Assembly (NCBI GenBank): GCA_948801035.1
Contig: CAQHJP010000046.1
Location: 1 to 5,327 of the forward strand
Direction: 5' to 3'
Length of the DNA stretch: 5,327 bases
Source: an uncultured Bacilli bacterium
GTDB lineage: Bacteria; Bacillota_I; Bacilli_A; RF39; UBA660
Part shown: positions 1-4,513 of the stretch, one piece after another
Layout: every line of letters starts with the position of its first letter
Numbering within the stretch: the stretch's first letter is position 1
Program-made: the position numbers and the translations under genes
Notes under the pieces: generated by a model
Told to the model about the DNA's origin: nothing
Database searches by the model: none
Seen by the model: the letters and a program-made list of their open reading frames with translations, nothing else

Positions 1-118
1 CATCACCTGTTTCCCACTTACTAACGCTTTGTCTTGAAACTTGCATTTTTTCAGCCAAATCTTCCTGTGATAGTTTTCTCAATTTTCTTAATTTTCTTAA
101 ATTATTTCCAAATTTCAT
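1..118 (-). CDS. XRE-family HTH transcriptional regulator, N-terminal part (runs off the left edge)
   Basis: The first 39 codons are visible, starting MKFGNNLRKLRKLRKLSQED and continuing through AEKMQVSRQSVSKWETGD. This is the classic Cro/C1-type helix-turn-helix: LSQEDLAEKM forms helices 1-2, and VSRQSVSKWETG is the recognition helix with the conserved S-x-W-E. It would bind DNA, usually as a dimer. The start is set by AGGAGGG at 126-132, 7 nt before the ATG, with a TATAAT box at 145-150 behind it. It lies on the same strand as, and downstream of, another XRE gene (778-266), but the 147-nt gap and its own promoter suggest separate transcription. The C-terminal effector part is outside the window, so the regulated process is unknown. 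Confidence 0.85.
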   Translation of the reverse strand, partial: MKFGNNLRKLRKLRKLSQEDLAEKMQVSRQSVSKWETGD

Positions 119-125
119 TAGATTT

Positions 126-150
126 CCCTCCTTTTCATGCTTTAATTATA
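126..150 (-). promoter_or_regulatory. -10 box and ribosome binding site of the XRE gene at the left edge
   Basis: On the minus strand a perfect TATAAT occupies 150-145 and AGGAGGG occupies 132-126, 7 nt before the ATG at 118. No good -35 hexamer sits at the expected 16-18 bp distance (TAGTTT with a 17-bp spacer). The nearest TTGATA (177-172) is 21 bp away, which is long for sigma-A. This fits a promoter that is weak alone or needs an activator. Confidence is good for the -10 and SD, low for the -35. Confidence 0.55.
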
Positions 151-174
151 TACATGAAACCATTGTAAAACTAT

Positions 175-203
175 CAACTTTCAGTTGCATTTTGAGTTTG
201 CAA
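175..203. promoter_or_regulatory. Candidate operator: two overlapping inverted repeats upstream of the XRE promoter
   Basis: CAACT-TTC-AGTTG (175-187) is a perfect 5-bp dyad with a 3-bp centre. It partly overlaps a second dyad, TTGCA (185-189) / TGCAA (199-203), with a 9-bp centre. Both lie just upstream of the -35 position of the promoter reading into the XRE gene at 118-1. Short dyads like this are typical XRE operator sites, and many XRE regulators control their own promoter. The role is inferred. Dyads this short also occur by chance in AT-rich DNA. Confidence 0.3.
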
Positions 204-224
204 TTTCTAAGTTTACAATTTTTA

Positions 225-242
225 TATAAATGCATGTTTATA
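225..242. repeat. AT-only inverted repeat downstream of the membrane XRE gene
   Basis: TATAAA-TGCATG-TTTATA forms 6-bp arms with a 6-nt loop, in the minus-strand 3' region of the 778-266 gene. It has no GC pair in the stem and no strong U-run after it, so it would be at best a poor terminator. No better terminator is visible between the two XRE genes. Confidence 0.2.
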
Positions 243-265
243 ATTTAATCTTCAATTTTTGTTAT

Positions 266-778
266 TTATTTCTTTTTACAAAATATCATTACTAATATCA
301 AAGTAATCACAATAACTATAAGTGGAGCCACTTTAAAAAATGCCCACTCAAATGAATGCCATAATGTTCCAATAACAGACCATTCAGAGTCACTATAATC
401 CCAAGATTGATATGGACTACCTAATACTGCTAATAATACAAAAAGTAATATAATGCACATATTTGTAATTATTAAGAAGCTTAATATTTTCTTCCTTTTT
501 TGCTTTTGATTCATAGATAATTGTTCATTAATAACTTCTAATTTTTCAGATATTGCTTGTAAATCATTTTTTTCTTTTTCCTCTATACTTTCACCAAGAA
601 TTTCACTAACTGGTGTTTCAAAAATTTCTGATATAGCGATTAACATTTCAGCATCAGGAACGGACAAGCCTGATTCCCATTTTGAAATTGTTTGTCTAAC
701 AACATTTAATTTAATACTTAATTCTTCTTGTGAAAGTCCTTTGTTTTTTCTTAATGTTTTTAAATTATCTTTTAACAT
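266..778 (-). CDS. XRE-family HTH regulator with two C-terminal transmembrane helices
   Basis: This is a 170-residue protein. Residues 1-62 form a Cro/C1-type HTH, with LSQEELSIKLNVVRQTISKW as helices 2-3 and then ESGLSVPDAEML, the usual 'choose by position' segment. Residues 64-95 are charged and helical (EKEKNDLQAISEKLEVINEQ), a likely coiled-coil linker. Residues 98-119 and 147-167 are strongly hydrophobic helices separated by an aromatic-rich loop (SPYQSWDYSDSEWS), and the chain ends CKKK. This layout, a DNA-binding head tethered to the membrane, is common among unassigned Firmicutes regulators. It suggests sensing of an envelope or membrane signal, which is inference. The start is supported by AAAGGAG, about 10 nt upstream. 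It is preceded by its own promoter and dyad and followed by a second XRE gene on the same strand. Confidence 0.88.
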   Translation of the reverse strand: MLKDNLKTLRKNKGLSQEELSIKLNVVRQTISKWESGLSVPDAEMLIAISEIFETPVSEILGESIEEKEKNDLQAISEKLEVINEQLSMNQKQKRKKILSFLIITNMCIILLFVLLAVLGSPYQSWDYSDSEWSVIGTLWHSFEWAFFKVAPLIVIVITLILVMIFCKKK

Positions 779-809
779 ATCACAATTTCTCCTTTCTCAA
801 GTTAAGTGT

Positions 810-837
810 ATTATAAATGTTTCGTTGCTACAAGCAA
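810..837 (-). promoter_or_regulatory. Promoter of the membrane XRE gene with an overlapping dyad
   Basis: On the minus strand TTGCTT (837-832) and TATAAT (815-810) are separated by 16 bp, giving a 5' leader of about 25 nt before the ATG at 778. The perfect dyad TTGCT-ACA-AGCAA (825-837, plus-strand reading) covers the -35 hexamer. A repressor bound there would block polymerase, so autoregulation by the XRE protein is a natural guess. The dyad is visible; its function is inferred. Confidence 0.5.
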
Positions 838-870
838 TTTATTTTAACATTTTTAAAAAATTATAATCTA

Positions 871-1305
871 TCAATTACTTTTATTTAATTCTTTACTTAA
901 CTTTTCTGGTACTCTTCTTGGACCTTTTATTGTTTTAATACCATATTCATTTAATTTAGAAAAAGTGTATTTATCTTTATTGTATCTTTCTAATAGTTTA
1001 ATTTTCATAACACGATTTATTGATACATTTTTGTCCTTATATTCATAAGGAATATTAACCTCTGTTGCTTCACATCTATAAACAATAGCAGAATATGGAT
1101 TAGCAATATACAGATAAACTATATCGCCAACTTTTATATCATTTGATTGTTTCCATTCAATGATATTTTTTTCATTAAAACAATTTGCAACATCATAATA
1201 CTTTGGGTTTGCAGGAACTATCCACTCATCTGGATTTTCAGTATATTTATGACTGATACTCACATAATGCAACAGAACATTCTTCTTTTGATAATTTTGT
1301 TTCAT
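871..1305 (-). CDS. EVE/PUA-like domain protein (N-terminal start uncertain)
   Basis: Residues 27-141 resemble the EVE domain, a PUA-fold nucleic-acid or modified-base binding module. WIVPANPKYYDV (28-39) is the characteristic opening, followed by IIEWKQSNDIKVGDIVYLYI (48-67), YSAIVYRCEATEVNIPY (71-87), a basic VMKIKLLERY strand (99-108) and GPRRVPEKLSKEL (128-140). EVE proteins are thought to recognise modified bases in DNA or RNA; the ligand here is unknown. The first 20 or so residues overlap a better-looking ORF (1405-1247) in another frame. The ATG at 1305 has no Shine-Dalgarno, so translation from it is doubtful. The protein may originally have been the C-terminal part of a longer chain now split by a +1 shift near 1250. 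The family call is from motif recognition. Confidence 0.65.
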   Translation of the reverse strand: MKQNYQKKNVLLHYVSISHKYTENPDEWIVPANPKYYDVANCFNEKNIIEWKQSNDIKVGDIVYLYIANPYSAIVYRCEATEVNIPYEYKDKNVSINRVMKIKLLERYNKDKYTFSKLNEYGIKTIKGPRRVPEKLSKELNKSN

Positions 1306-1405
1306 TAACTAGATATTCTATTGCCACATCTTTGTTATCAAACTTTTTTAATATATCTCTTACTTCTTTAAATTTTTCAATAACATTTTTAACTTCATTA
1401 AACAT
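1247..1405 (-). CDS. Small 52-residue helical protein or N-terminal part of a split EVE-domain gene
   Basis: The reading frame from the ATG at 1405 encodes MFNEVKNVIEKFKEVRDILK, then KFDNKDVAIEYLVNETKLSK and EECSVALCEYQS. It looks like a real helical, charged domain, and I do not recognise its family. It has an upstream AAAGTGAGATGAG element partly matching the extended anti-SD (GGTGAT class). It follows the GrpB gene by 30 nt. Its last 59 nt overlap the EVE ORF, which lies +1 relative to it. Dropping one base around the CAG TCA TAA codons would join ...ALCEYQ directly to HKYTENPDEWIV, giving a protein of about 175 residues. It is either a separate small gene translationally coupled to the EVE ORF, or the front half of a frameshifted one. 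Confidence 0.55.
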   Translation of the reverse strand: MFNEVKNVIEKFKEVRDILKKFDNKDVAIEYLVNETKLSKEECSVALCEYQS

Positions 1406-1411
1406 AATCTC

Positions 1412-1428
1412 ATCTCACTTTCAAATTA
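1412..1428 (-). repeat. 17-nt direct repeat, copy 2 (before the 52-residue ORF)
   Basis: TAATTTGAAAGTGAGAT on the minus strand, ending 6 nt before the ATG at 1405. It is identical to 2284-2268, which precedes the DUF3781 start. It contains the AAAGTGAG stretch that probably acts as ribosome binding site for both genes. Confidence 0.8.
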
Positions 1429-1435
1429 TAATTTG

Positions 1436-1990
1436 TTAGTATCTATCTTTATATTTTACTCTTGCTAAATTAACTATTTCATTAACAAATTCTTTCTTAC
1501 CATCAGTATATAAATCTCTATTAGGCTTGTATTTATTAAATAACTCTAATTTTAATTTTTCATATTCTATAGCTTTTAATTGATTTTCATTAAGATAATC
1601 CCTAAAATATAACTCATCACAATCTCCATATTTTTTTATGTGAATATGAAATACTTTATCAGCATAACCAGTCCTAGTATATCCTTTATTAAAGGATATT
1701 TTGTCCAAAGATTCACTCATTAAAATATAATCATTGTTAAGTAATATATCTTTCACTATATCTTTATTATCAAAATTGATTTCTATTAGAATATCAATAA
1801 TTGGTTTTGTTTTTATATTTATAATTGATGTGCTTCCAATATGACTTATTCTAGTTATATAATTTTCCAACAAAAATTTTAACTTTTTTTCTTCATCTAA
1901 ATAAATATCTTTAAAATTACCAGTATTATCAGTAAATGTTATTGAAAACAACTCCCATAATTTTTCTAAACTCATATCTTCCAATTTCAT
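1436..1990 (-). CDS. GrpB family protein (nucleotidyltransferase-fold)
   Basis: At 184 residues it is normal for the GrpB family (PF04229), which belongs to the nucleotidyltransferase-fold superfamily; family members are largely without assigned substrates. Recognisable elements in order are RISHIGSTSI (47-56, the GS-x-S/T nucleotide-binding turn), KPIIDILIEI (62-71, with the D of the active-site strand), FHIHI (114-118), LYFRDYLNENQ (127-137), YEKLKLEL (143-150) and YTDGKKEFVNEI (161-172). The usual 'PGL' after the GST is replaced by INI, a mild divergence. The start is fixed by AGGAG, 6 nt before the ATG. It lies 23 nt after the DUF3781 stop and is very probably cotranscribed with it. It is probably cytosolic. 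Substrate and role cannot be told from sequence. Confidence 0.88.
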   Translation of the reverse strand: MKLEDMSLEKLWELFSITFTDNTGNFKDIYLDEEKKLKFLLENYITRISHIGSTSIINIKTKPIIDILIEINFDNKDIVKDILLNNDYILMSESLDKISFNKGYTRTGYADKVFHIHIKKYGDCDELYFRDYLNENQLKAIEYEKLKLELFNKYKPNRDLYTDGKKEFVNEIVNLARVKYKDRY

Positions 1991-2013
1991 AAGTTTCTCC
2001 TATAAATTGTAAT

Positions 2014-2262
2014 TTATTGAATAATGTGTGCTGTAATAATTGTATAACTATATGAATTAATAGTTATCTTTATATTATCAATTTCACAATACCAATTCTT
2101 ACCTTGCTTATAAATATTACACTTTTTGTTTAAAACTTTATTTTTACAATAAAGAACTACATCATCCATATCTAATTTAAGGTTTTTCTTAATTCTATCA
2201 ATACCCATTTCAGTAGTATGGACTTTATCTATATTATTAAGTAATATTTGTTTATCTTCCAT
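2014..2262 (-). CDS. DUF3781-type small protein
   Basis: This 82-residue protein matches the pattern I know for DUF3781: an N-terminal LLNNIDKVHTTEMGIDRIKK segment (7-26), NLKLDMDDVVLYCKNKVL (27-44), then a short beta region GKNWYCEIDNIKITINSYSY (54-73) ending TIITAHII. The family has no assigned function and is often found as a single small domain in gut Firmicutes and mobile regions. The start has an AAAGTGAGAT element about 8 nt upstream rather than a canonical AGGAGG, and this is part of the 17-nt repeat. It is the first gene of the minus-strand block, just downstream of an extended -10 promoter, and probably cotranscribed with GrpB. The family call is from memory of the motif order. Confidence 0.75.
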   Translation of the reverse strand: MEDKQILLNNIDKVHTTEMGIDRIKKNLKLDMDDVVLYCKNKVLNKKCNIYKQGKNWYCEIDNIKITINSYSYTIITAHIIQ

Positions 2263-2267
2263 AAATT

Positions 2268-2284
2268 ATCTCACTTTCAAATTA
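2268..2284 (-). repeat. 17-nt direct repeat, copy 1 (before DUF3781)
   Basis: TAATTTGAAAGTGAGAT on the minus strand, ending 5 nt before the ATG at 2262 and exactly matching 1428-1412. The two copies bracket the DUF3781-GrpB pair (856-bp offset). Confidence 0.8.
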
Positions 2285-2303
2285 CTATTTGTCTATTAGT
2301 TCT

Positions 2304-2339
2304 ATTATATCATATTTTTTAGTCCTACGATTCTTAGGA
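2304..2339 (-). promoter_or_regulatory. Extended -10 promoter of the DUF3781-GrpB unit with a dyad over the -35 position
   Basis: Minus-strand TGATATAAT (2312-2304) is a perfect extended -10 (TGnTATAAT). The -35 region has no TTGACA-like hexamer. It is overlapped by the perfect dyad TCCTA-CGATTCT-TAGGA (2323-2339), which could be an operator. The leader to the ATG at 2262 would be about 35 nt. The dyad could also be a remnant of a terminator-like stem; a T-rich run follows it on the plus strand (CTTCTTTTTATT). Confidence 0.5.
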
Positions 2340-2342
2340 TGA

Positions 2343-2474
2343 CTTCTTTTTATTAATAAAATACTTAATGATGATGATATTAAAATAGATTATAATTTTC
2401 ACTATTCTGATAAAACTTTAAAAGAAATTTTGACTTCAAACTATAATAAAATATATATAAAACATTGTAATTAG
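2343..2474 (+). pseudogene. Possible C-terminal relic of an unknown gene
   Basis: This is an open plus-strand frame of 43 codons with no start codon support, directly preceded in frame by TGA. It reads LLFINKILNDDDIKIDYNFH, then YSDKTLKEILTSNY and NKIYIKHCN before TAG. The mixed acidic/hydrophobic composition looks protein-like rather than random AT-rich translation. I do not recognise the family. It may be the surviving tail of a gene deleted on its 5' side. A chance frame cannot be excluded. Confidence 0.3.
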
Positions 2475-2613
2475 GTCTAGTTAGAGTTGTTAAAAATATA
2501 ATTCTATTATAATCATATTTATTACTTATTAAAAATAAAATTTTAAAATTTACTTAATAAAACTATAAAATTAAAAAAAATCTATTAATAATATTAAATA
2601 TATCATATAATTT

Positions 2614-2635
2614 TGCTATAATATTAACTAGGTGA
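2614..2635 (+). promoter_or_regulatory. Extended -10 promoter and RBS of the truncated NUDIX gene
   Basis: TGCTATAAT (2614-2622) is a perfect extended -10. The -35 position (2594-2599, TTAAAT) is weak. The AGGTGA ribosome binding site at 2630-2635 lies 6 nt before the ATG at 2642. The transcription start would fall around 2629, so the leader would be only about a dozen bases. Confidence 0.6.
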
Positions 2636-2641
2636 TTGTTT

Positions 2642-2866
2642 ATGAATAATATACACTATGAATCTTACCAAGAAAAAGATAAAATGTTATTAAAAGTTTT
2701 AGATGAAAATGGAAATACCACTGATATAGAAGCTACGAAAAAGGAAGTACATGAAAAGCATTTATGGCATCAAGAGGTAGCAATATTCATTATTAACAAT
2801 GATGGAAAAATTTTATTACAAAAAAGAAGTGATTTCTATAATAAAAATGTACAATCTATTTTTTGA
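2642..2866 (+). pseudogene. NUDIX hydrolase (isopentenyl-diphosphate isomerase-like subgroup), truncated before the Nudix box
   Basis: The 74 residues correspond to the N-terminal region of IDI-like NUDIX proteins: LLKVLDENGNTTDIEATKKE (17-36), then LWHQEVAIFIINNDGKILLQ (41-60) and KRS. Intact relatives are roughly 150-200 residues and continue with a tryptophan/glycine-rich segment and the catalytic Nudix box (Gx5Ex7REUxEExGU). Here the frame turns to DFYNKNVQSIF and ends at TGA, with no trace of the box in any plus frame downstream. The catalytic centre is lost, so it cannot hydrolyse nucleoside diphosphates or isomerise IPP. ATG 2642 is preferred over TTG 2636 because the AGGTGA RBS is 6 nt from it. 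The promoter and start look intact, so it may still be expressed as a short peptide. Confidence 0.8.
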
Positions 2867-2966
2867 ATTTTCAAAATAAAATTACTTATTTAAAAAGTGA
2901 AGTCTAAATTTCAAATTTGAATAACTGAAAACAAGAACAAGATTAAAAACAAAATCAAAATAAATA

Positions 2967-2996
2967 AAAAGCCTTATAAAATAAGGTTTTGTTTTT
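2967..2996. terminator. Bidirectional intrinsic terminator
   Basis: The perfect stem CCTTAT-AAA-ATAAGG (2972-2986) is flanked by A-runs on the left and TTTTGTTTTT on the right. The outer A/T tracts can extend the stem past a bulged G. It works on paper in both directions. On plus it would end the NUDIX remnant's transcript, and on minus it would end the pentapeptide-protein transcript about 170 nt after its stop codon. Confidence 0.75.
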
Positions 2997-3165
2997 ATAT
3001 AAAGCGATAACAAAGGTTATTTGAAACTCCTAAAGTAAATTAGTAAACAACTAATTCCTATAGCAATACCATATTTTTTTCTAAAGCACAACAATTTTGT
3101 AAATAATTTAATTATAATTTTAAAAGTTATGCAAAACTTTACAAATCTGCATTTTGTTTTTCTGT
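2997..3165. other. Gene-less spacer between the terminator and the pentapeptide gene
   Basis: This stretch is AT-rich with no supported gene, RNA or repeat. A minus-strand frame without a start codon contains FRKKYGIAIGISCLLIYFRS (about 3092-3027), which has a membrane-helix-like composition. With no ribosome binding site I do not call it a gene. Confidence 0.5.
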
Positions 3166-4026
3166 TTATTTAAATATAGATTTAATTTTTTCCTTTACTA
3201 ACGTATAATCATCTGCTTTGATTTGGCCCAACTCAACGTATTGTTGTTCTAGTTGTTCTCTATTAAAATCTTCTCCAACTAGAAGTGTCGTTCCTTGTAA
3301 CTTACATCCCCATAAGTCATCTGCACTTAAGCAATGTAAATCTAAAACTGCATTAGTATTTGTTAAATTACAATAACGAATTTTACAACCACTGAAATCT
3401 TTTCCACTCATATCAACGTTTTCTAAATTCGTTCCTTCTAAAATTTTACTAAGCACAGTTTGAGGATCTAAATTGAGTTTAGCATTTTTAAAACTTGCAT
3501 CTTTTACATAAACATCCGTAAAATCTGCGTGAGATAAATCAAGTCCATCACATTTTGTCTCGGATAAGTCTTTTTCATATACTGTTTGAGGATTAAATGT
3601 CGCGTTTGTATAACTTAAATTGGTATGACAAATTACACACCCATCAAAGCATTTATCACTCATATCAATGCCTTCAAAGTTAGCTCCCTCTATATTTTTA
3701 TCTTCCACTGTTTGAGGATCTATATCTGCATTTGTACCACGGAAATCAACACTACGAACTCCTCTATCAGCAAAAGAAATTCCTTCTAAATCTATAAACT
3801 TTAAAACACGTTGATCTCCAACATCATAATGCATAATGCCGTCAAGAAGAATCTCTGTAACATCTTTTCCTAAATTTATTTTTTTCATAGTATTACAGCT
3901 TTCAATTAACTTTTTTTCATCATTTAAGTCTATTCCTTGATGTTCTGCATATTTATAGATTTTTTCATTCAACATCTTTAGTAATTCACGATATTGATCT
4001 CCATCCATATTTAATTTCCTTAGCAT
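3166..4026 (-). CDS. Pentapeptide-type beta-helix protein with 42-residue repeats
   Basis: This is a 286-residue protein. Residues 1-65 are mostly helical and charged. Residues about 74-254 are built of pentapeptide-like steps (for example NLENV DMSGK DFSGC KIRYC NLTNT), which normally fold as a right-handed quadrilateral beta-helix. The steps are organised in a higher-order repeat of exactly 42 residues (104-145, 146-187, 188-229). Each unit begins with PQTV, followed by xxKxLxG and then regular pentapeptides; a degenerate unit follows (230-254). Residues 255-286 return to helix. No signal peptide or membrane segment is visible, so it is probably cytosolic. Some pentapeptide proteins (Qnr/MfpA) mimic DNA and bind gyrase, but this interrupted repeat type has no assigned role and I do not infer one. 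AGGAGG, 7 nt before the ATG, fixes the start. The upstream pseudogene's stop overlaps this RBS, so the gene was probably the second in an operon. Confidence 0.85.
   Translation of the reverse strand: MLRKLNMDGDQYRELLKMLNEKIYKYAEHQGIDLNDEKKLIESCNTMKKINLGKDVTEILLDGIMHYDVGDQRVLKFIDLEGISFADRGVRSVDFRGTNADIDPQTVEDKNIEGANFEGIDMSDKCFDGCVICHTNLSYTNATFNPQTVYEKDLSETKCDGLDLSHADFTDVYVKDASFKNAKLNLDPQTVLSKILEGTNLENVDMSGKDFSGCKIRYCNLTNTNAVLDLHCLSADDLWGCKLQGTTLLVGEDFNREQLEQQYVELGQIKADDYTLVKEKIKSIFK
3455..3721 (-). repeat. 126-bp tandem repeat within the pentapeptide gene
   Basis: The sequence AC(T/A)GTTTGAGGAT (plus-strand reading) recurs at 3455, 3581 and 3707, exactly 126 bp apart, marking the PQTV start of each 42-codon unit. 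Outside this block the units have diverged strongly at DNA level, so the duplication is old and the PQTV turn is the most conserved part. Confidence 0.85.
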
Positions 4027-4033
4027 TTTTAAA

Positions 4034-4060
4034 CCTCCTTAATTACTTATTATTTTATCA
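4034..4060 (-). promoter_or_regulatory. RBS and possible internal promoter of the pentapeptide gene
   Basis: AGGAGG (4039-4034) is a strong RBS; the TAA of the upstream pseudogene (4041-4039) shares its first A. Just upstream, minus-strand TGATAAAAT (4060-4052) matches an extended -10 with one mismatch, with only a weak -35 (ATGATT). If used, it would give a leader of about 19 nt and make the intact gene independent of the attenuated promoter at 4479-4506. Confidence 0.4.
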
Positions 4061-4297
4061 CAATTATCGCTCAAAATCATCACTTTATCATTATTTTTGT
4101 TATTTTGTATTATATCAATATCATTCTTATCAAGTATATCTTCATCATATAAATCATTAATGAAGTCCCACAAGATAATTGTCTAGCATTTTGAATTGCA
4201 TTGTTTGATAGAGAAGTAGTTCCACTAGCATTAGATTTTACACTTGATACATTTTTTTATCACTACCCAAATGTAGTGAGTATGCAAGTTCTAACAT
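4039..4297 (-). pseudogene. Frameshifted gene of unknown family upstream of the pentapeptide gene
   Basis: Three protein-like stretches lie in successive frames. Starting at ATG 4297: MLELAYSLHLGSDKKMYQV, then TAA (4238). A second frame from about 4247 reads SSVKSNASGTTSLSNNAIQN and ARQL. A third, open from about 4180, reads TIILWDFINDLYDEDILDKN, continues DIDIIQNNKNNDKVM and ILSDNCDKIISN, and stops at 4039. Two frameshifts (near 4240 and 4180) would join them into a protein of about 85 residues. The stop codon overlaps the Shine-Dalgarno of the pentapeptide gene, the arrangement of a former operon partner. The start has an AAGGA element about 12 nt upstream, and it lies immediately downstream of the leader terminator. 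I do not recognise the family. Confidence 0.55.
4260..4279. repeat. Inverted repeat with 7-bp arms inside the pseudogene
   Basis: TCACTAC-CCAAAT-GTAGTGA is a perfect dyad within codons 7-13 of the pseudogene's first frame. No U-run follows on either strand in the right place, so it is not a terminator. It could form a hairpin near the start codon or be a protein-binding site. Confidence 0.4.
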
Positions 4298-4337
4298 ATA
4301 TAAATCACATCCTTTCCTTGTTAATTCTTTTGTAAAC

Positions 4338-4363
4338 AAAAAAAATCAACCCGAACGGATTGA
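4338..4363 (-). terminator. Strong intrinsic terminator ending the leader RNA
   Basis: Minus strand: TCAATCC-GTTC-GGGTTGA (4363-4346) is a 7-bp stem with one G-U pair, followed by eight uninterrupted T (4345-4338). It lies after a strong promoter and before the pseudogene start (4297), so it is placed as a leader attenuator or as the 3' end of a small RNA. Confidence 0.85.
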
Positions 4364-4472
4364 AATATATCTCAAGTTCAAACTATAAAAGTTCAAACAG
4401 ATTCGTCAATGGAGCCTTAACTATACACGTATGCGAAATTAAGACTATAAGATTTGATTAAATCTCTCTGAT
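4338..4472 (-). ncRNA. Structured leader RNA / candidate cis-regulatory attenuator (about 135 nt)
   Basis: The RNA would run from a start near 4472, set by the extended -10 promoter, to the U-run at 4338. Visible pairings in order are a hairpin AGATTT-AATC-AAATCT (4465-4450); a stem CTTAA (4443-4439) / TTAAG (4420-4416) enclosing 18 nt that include CGCATACGTG; and two copies of GTTTGAAC (4398-4391 and 4383-4376) that can pair with each other through two central G-U pairs around a 7-nt loop. Immediately after these, TTGAGA-TATA-TTTCAA (4375-4360) can form. That last hairpin takes TCAA from the 5' arm of the terminator, so the two are mutually exclusive, as in riboswitches and other attenuators. 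It matches no riboswitch class I can recognise (purine, SAM, TPP, T-box, preQ1, glycine and lysine signatures are all absent). A free-standing small RNA is the alternative. Confidence 0.55.
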
Positions 4473-4478
4473 AAATTC

Positions 4479-4506
4479 ATTATATCATTTTCCTAGATAT
4501 TTTCAA
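4479..4506 (-). promoter_or_regulatory. Strong promoter of the leader RNA / pseudogene / pentapeptide unit
   Basis: Minus strand TTGAAA (4506-4501), 16 bp, then TATAAT (4484-4479), preceded by TGA to make a full extended -10 (TGnTATAAT). It is one of the best sigma-A-type promoters in the window. It is back to back with the promoter of the divergent glycosylase-like gene; the two -35 hexamers are only 7 bp apart. Confidence 0.75.
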
Positions 4507-4513
4507 GGGAGTA

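Noticed and set aside
2321..2355. Plus-strand intrinsic terminator
   Set aside because: The TCCTA/TAGGA stem is short, the T-rich tail is interrupted and lies several bases from the stem, and no plus-strand gene ends before it. The dyad over the -35 region is the simpler reading.
2636..2641. TTG start for the NUDIX remnant, two codons upstream
   Set aside because: It would abut the AGGTGA ribosome binding site with no spacing; the ATG at 2642 has normal 6-nt spacing.
3020..3160. Minus-strand open frame ending FRKKYGIAIGISCLLIYFRS
   Set aside because: It has no ATG and no Shine-Dalgarno; the hydrophobic look can arise from AT-rich translation. Not called as a gene.
4376..4398. CRISPR-like repeat (two GTTCAAAC copies on the plus strand)
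   Set aside because: The repeats are only 8 nt, 15 nt apart, with no spacer-repeat regularity. They are better explained as two arms of one RNA hairpin.
4338..4472. Type III toxin-antitoxin RNA (ToxI-like repeats followed by a terminator and gene)
   Set aside because: The promoter-repeats-terminator-gene order is similar, but only two 8-nt repeats are present rather than long tandem repeats, and the pseudogene shows no recognisable ToxN-like sequence.
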